64,000 nucleotides of DNA from Caenorhabditis remanei (lineage: Eukaryota > Nematoda > Chromadorea > Rhabditida > Rhabditidae): positions 10,478,001 to 10,542,000 of the forward strand of contig NC_071328.1 of assembly GCF_010183535.1 (NCBI RefSeq), in the 5' to 3' direction. Both the position numbers and the translations under genes were made by a program. Positions within the stretch are counted from its first letter, which is position 1. The number at the start of each line of letters is the position of its first letter. Below the pieces are notes generated by a model, which searched no databases, was not told the DNA's origin, and worked only from the letters and a program-made list of their open reading frames with translations. Below are positions 60,356-64,000 of this stretch, piece by piece.

Positions 60356-63300
60356 ATGGTGCAAACGCGTCGAAAAACAGCAGCAGCTGCCCAGGATGGT
60401 GCCGTGAAAGAGAACAAAAGCATGACACCTGCCCCTCAGACACCAACGAAAAAAGGAAAACGCGGACGACCTCCAAAAGTGAAGACCGGTACTAGAAAGA
60501 GATCAGAAGCCGATAAATCGAAAAAAATTTCAGAAGCTCTTACTTCAAGCAATCCTAGCACATCTGATCACGTCGATAGTTCAAATTCGTATTCTGATGA
60601 AAAATTACAAGAATCAACTCTTTTTATCAGCTGTAATCAGGTATTAATTCGAAAAATACTTGTTGAAATAAAAGTTATGTGTTCAGGGTAGTGAAACACC
60701 GCCGACAAATGAAGCTGCTTTGTTTTCAATAAAAAAAGAAAACGATGATGAATATTCTAATGATTCTGAGTCGCGTGGCCAGAAAAATTCCTTGAAAGAA
60801 ACAATTTCGTCTTTAACGATCGATTCCTCATCGAAACGTATATCAATCGATAGGTTGAAAATCAAAGAAGAACTAGATGATAGTAATGATAACGCATCAC
60901 CTAGCGATGTTACACCATGTGAAGTAGAGATGCCAAATCATATCAGTTCTGTTTCTCCTATGCATCCAGATGATCCTCAGGTATTAGAAACATATATTTC
61001 GATGTATAAAATTCAATTTTATTTCAGCCTTCGACTTCATTCAACGTCCCAGAATTAAAAACGGAACCTACTGATCCCGAAAGCGATCTGAAGCCGAGAT
61101 CCTCCACGCCTATCATGTTTGAAGAAGCTTCACCGCCAGTTTCTCCAGGCGCTGAATCAGCTGTGAATGCAGATGACTCGGAATCGATGGATATAGCAAA
61201 CTCTGAAAGCGACGGCGATAACGATGAACCATCGGAAGGCAGTGATAACTTGCTAAACACTTCATCTTCTTCCATACCCTTGCCAACTTCACCACCACCG
61301 ACGAATTCGATCAGAGGAGAAATTCACATTGATGTTGACAAAAGTGCTGTGAATCCTTTGTCGTCTCCGACTATGAGTCGACCCAGGATACACTTCCTAC
61401 ATCCAGCTTACTCGAGCTTTGCGAGCGATACGTTGACCTCTCCCCAACCCCCTTCGGAATCTGGGTCGGTACGAGAGAAAGCAGAAAATGGAGCATCAGT
61501 AGGATTCAAAATGACTTTCAAAAAAGCTTCGGCTAATCCACTTATGAAATCTTCGGCTTTGGAAAATACGACATCTTCCCTGTCTCCGTCGGTATCTGCG
61601 ACATCAATATCGTCGTCTCTTGGAACAGATTCTACAGTTTCTCCTCTGAAACGCAGTTCGAATTTCGGAACGTCTGCTTCAAATGAACTGCCACCACCCC
61701 AAATGGTCGAGCTCCCGAAACCTTCATTTTTCAATATACCCGCTATGAGCAGTGTATTCTCGTCAGGAGTGAGTTGATTTTTTTCATAATTGCACTCAAA
61801 AACCGTGTTTCATTATTAAAAACTTTCAATTGAAGTGCTTACACTATCTAACCTTCACAACATCATCTTTCCATTCAGAGCGATTCTGCACCAGAAGAAC
61901 GGGTCATTTCAAAGTTGAGTACTTCTGTTCCTACGAGTTCAACAAAAATGTCTGAGTCAGAAATTCAAGCACTGGTGAGCCTGACATTTATCGATGTTGT
62001 GGGATACCCGGATACTTGTTTAGTTCTATTCGTGTTGTTGTTAATCACGAAATTGCATGTTAAATACTTATCGCACTGCAAACAAATGTGTACTTCAAAC
62101 TTTTAAAACAAGTTCATTCCAGAAAGCCAAAGCCGAAAAAGTTGCTCAAGATATAGCTCGACGTCATCAGGAAGAAATGCGATTGAAGGAAAAAGAGAAA
62201 GAAAAAGAGAAAGAAAAAGAAAAAGAGAAGGAGAAGGAAAAGGAAAAAGAAAAGGAAAAGGAAAAAGAGGAAAGAGATGATTACGACAGAAGACGAGATG
62301 ATCGTGATCGCAGATACAGGAAAAGTGATCCTGATCGAAATGATCAGTACTCACGAACAAGACAAAGAGAAGATGATGAGAGAAGAGCTCGAGAAAAAGA
62401 AAGAGAAGTAACAAAAAGACATGATCGTGAGCGAGAAGAGGAAAGGCTTCAGAAAATGAAAGAAGAGGAAAGAAAAAAGAAAGAAGAGGAAGAAAGAAAA
62501 CAGAAAGAAATTGAAGAACAGGAACAGAAAGAAGCGGAAGAAAGGAGAATCGAAGAAAAACGAATAAAAGAGGAAGAGATGAAAATCCCAGAATACATAA
62601 CAATAGCAGAAAATAAATATTTCAATAGAAATGCCAATAAGAAGAAGACTGATTCATTAATGTGAGTTGTAAAAAAACGAAACGCTTTATGCATTTACAA
62701 AGTTTCAGATGTGAATGCTCTCGACTTGGTTTGACCTGCTCAGATAACAATTGTGTTAACCGCGCCATGCTCACAGAGTGTCCGTCATCCTGTCCGGCAA
62801 ACTGCAAAAACCAACGTTTTGCAAAAAAGAAATATGCTTCAGTTGAGGCGTTTCACACGGGAACAGCAAAAGGTTGCGGCTTACGAGCACTGAAGGACAT
62901 CAAGAAAGGTCGATTCATCATTGAATACGTCGGCGAAGTCGTGGAGAGAGATGATTATGAGAAGCGAAAAAAGAAGTATGCTGCTGATGAAAAACACAGG
63001 CATCATTATCTGTGCGATACTGGAGTATATACTATTGACGCCACTGTCTATGGTAACCCGTCACGTTTTGTGAACCACAGTTGTGAACCTAACGCAGTCT
63101 GTGAGAAGTGGTCAGTCCCTAAAACCCCAGGAGATATTAGTAGAATCGGATTTTTCGCTAAAAAATCTATTAAAGCTGGCGAAGAAATCACATTCGATTA
63201 CCAGTTCGTGAATTACGGTCGAGAGGCGCAACAATGTTTCTGTGGAGCTCCTTCTTGTAACGGATGGATTGGCACGAAGCTCGAAGACTCCGATGATGAT

Positions 63301-64000
63301 GATGACGACAATTGCAGCACTTCATCAAGACATATCGAGATGGACGACGAAACGGAAGAGAAACTAGAAGAACTGAATGATCTTGAACCTCATCAACAGA
63401 TCGTGCTGATAGATAGAATGTTGCAAAATCTTTATTCGTCGAAAAAAGATAAGAAAACTGAGAGGAAAGTCATTACAATTGCTGTAAGTTGCTACTAACC
63501 CAGAAGGGTACGATTTTCAATTTTGCAGTCCAGAATCACCGACCACAACCAACGTGAACAGCTTTTGAGAAAACTCTTCTCTACTGCTACGGATTTCAAG
63601 AGTCAATCGTATTATGCCAGAGAAGGAATGACTACTCTAATGGCGGAATGGCTCGACGCAGATGATTATTCTTTAGCAAATCTAAAATTGGTTCAGGTCA
63701 TATTTCAAACTCTTCATAGTGATATCTTTCTTTCGTGTGCAAAAACTGATAGACTTTTGCTGGAAGTATTGACACGTTGGTTGAATGCTTCTCAAGGAGA
63801 TTGGGTTGATATTCACGCAGTTTTAAACTCCTTAGTTATATGTACTGAAGATCCAACAAAGAATTATGCTGAGGTTGGAAATGAGTCTGAAGTAAGTTTC
63901 TTAGAGTGAGACGTGAGAATTAAGTTAAAATGTTCAGAAAGAAGTGATTGCAAACTTCAACAGAGTGAAGGATATGGCTTACCGATTGAATCATCATTGG
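60356..64000 (+). CDS. met-1: SET2/SETD2-type histone H3K36 methyltransferase, 3' end beyond window
   Basis: The start is at 60356 (MVQTRRKTAAAAQDGAVKEN), after TTTTTGCAG. An AT-hook-like KRGRPPK is near residue 40. A long Ser/Pro-rich disordered region follows, then a Lys/Glu repeat and coiled coil (62150-62650). The catalytic core is AWS (RCECSRLGLTCSDNNCVNRA), SET (KGCGLRALKDIKKGRFIIEY, FVNHSCEPN, EEITFDYQF) and post-SET (CFCGAPSCNGWIG). All cofactor-binding motifs (GCGLRA, NHSCEPN, FDYQF) are intact, so an active enzyme is expected. MET-1 deposits H3K36me3 on transcribed genes. Downstream helical sequence (REQLLRKLFSTATDFKSQSY) continues to the right edge. The WW/SRI region lies outside. 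Confidence 0.94.
62188..62276 (+). repeat. AAAGAGAAAGA-type purine tandem repeat coding for (EK)n
   Basis: Six-base GAGAAA/GAAAAA units repeat about 15 times in the met-1 coding exon, giving alternating Glu-Lys. The number of units is likely to vary without breaking the frame. Confidence 0.85.

Noticed and set aside
62103..62603. 166-codon minus-strand frame of poly-Leu/Phe type
   Set aside because: Exact shadow of the Glu/Lys repeat region of met-1.
1..64000. CRISPR arrays, prokaryotic operons, viral genes or intact autonomous transposons
   Set aside because: No repeat-spacer structure and no transposase, integrase, reverse transcriptase or viral protein signature was seen on either strand.

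Overview
The window is nuclear DNA of a nematode of the genus Caenorhabditis. The genes are compact and intron-rich, most introns are about 45-60 bases with the TTTTCAG-type 3' splice site of nematodes, and several genes begin right after an AG as expected for trans-splicing. The recognisable genes (rpn-8, an SDF2 homologue, a SUCO-like SUN protein, a KLHL20 homologue, ppw-1, cas-2, a U5-40K WD protein, hop-1, acin-1, nab-1, swsn-2.2, exoc-7, tufm-2, cogc-5, met-1) are, from memory, the set found on C. elegans chromosome I around cosmids R12E2-C18E3-C43E11. The predicted HOP-1 clearly differs from my recollection of the C. elegans protein, so this is probably a related species. I cannot name it.

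Layout. 0.5-2.1 kb: rpn-8 (+). 2.3-3.5 kb: SDF2-like ER protein (-), convergent with rpn-8 and divergent from the SUCO-like ER membrane protein (+, 3.9-6.8 kb). 7.3-9.3 kb: KLHL20-type BTB-Kelch adaptor (+). 9.3-10.8 kb: gene-poor stretch with a decayed Argonaute fragment and a large inverted repeat. 10.8-14.0 kb: worm-clade Argonaute ppw-1 (+). 14.2-15.9 kb: cas-2 (+). 16.2-21.4 kb: U5-40K WD-repeat protein (+) whose last intron is about 3.45 kb. 21.7-25.2 kb: unrecognised Ser-rich protein (+). 25.4-26.7 kb: presenilin hop-1 (-), divergent from acin-1 (+, 27.3-29.7 kb). 30.3-34.7 kb and probably beyond: neurabin nab-1 (-). 36.2-37.0 kb: small four-helix membrane protein (+). 37-44.4 kb: no supportable gene, A/T- and GA-rich, with one MITE-like element; probably upstream sequence or a first intron of nab-1. 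44.4-45.6 kb: CCCH-finger protein (+). 45.9-47.1 kb: unrecognised protein (-). 47.4-49.0 kb: swsn-2.2 (-). 49.65-50.5 kb: RING-like protein (+). 50.6-51.7 kb: NUDT19-type Nudix hydrolase (-). 51.9-54.1 kb: exoc-7 (-). 54.5-59.2 kb: tufm-2, cogc-5 and a TFIIIC small subunit (+), spaced like a trans-spliced operon. 60.4 kb to the right edge: met-1 (+), cut by the window.

Most genes are housekeeping: proteasome, ER folding, splicing, chromatin, exocyst and Golgi tethering, mitochondrial translation. ppw-1 belongs to germline small-RNA silencing, hop-1 to gamma-secretase and Notch signalling, nab-1 to synapse and actin scaffolding. I see no prokaryotic or viral cassette, CRISPR array or intact autonomous transposon. 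The most unusual items are the decayed Argonaute fragment with its neighbouring inverted repeat, the small non-autonomous repeats, the alternative C-termini of the four-helix protein, a GC-AG intron with a TA microsatellite, and the unusually long last intron of the U5-40K gene.
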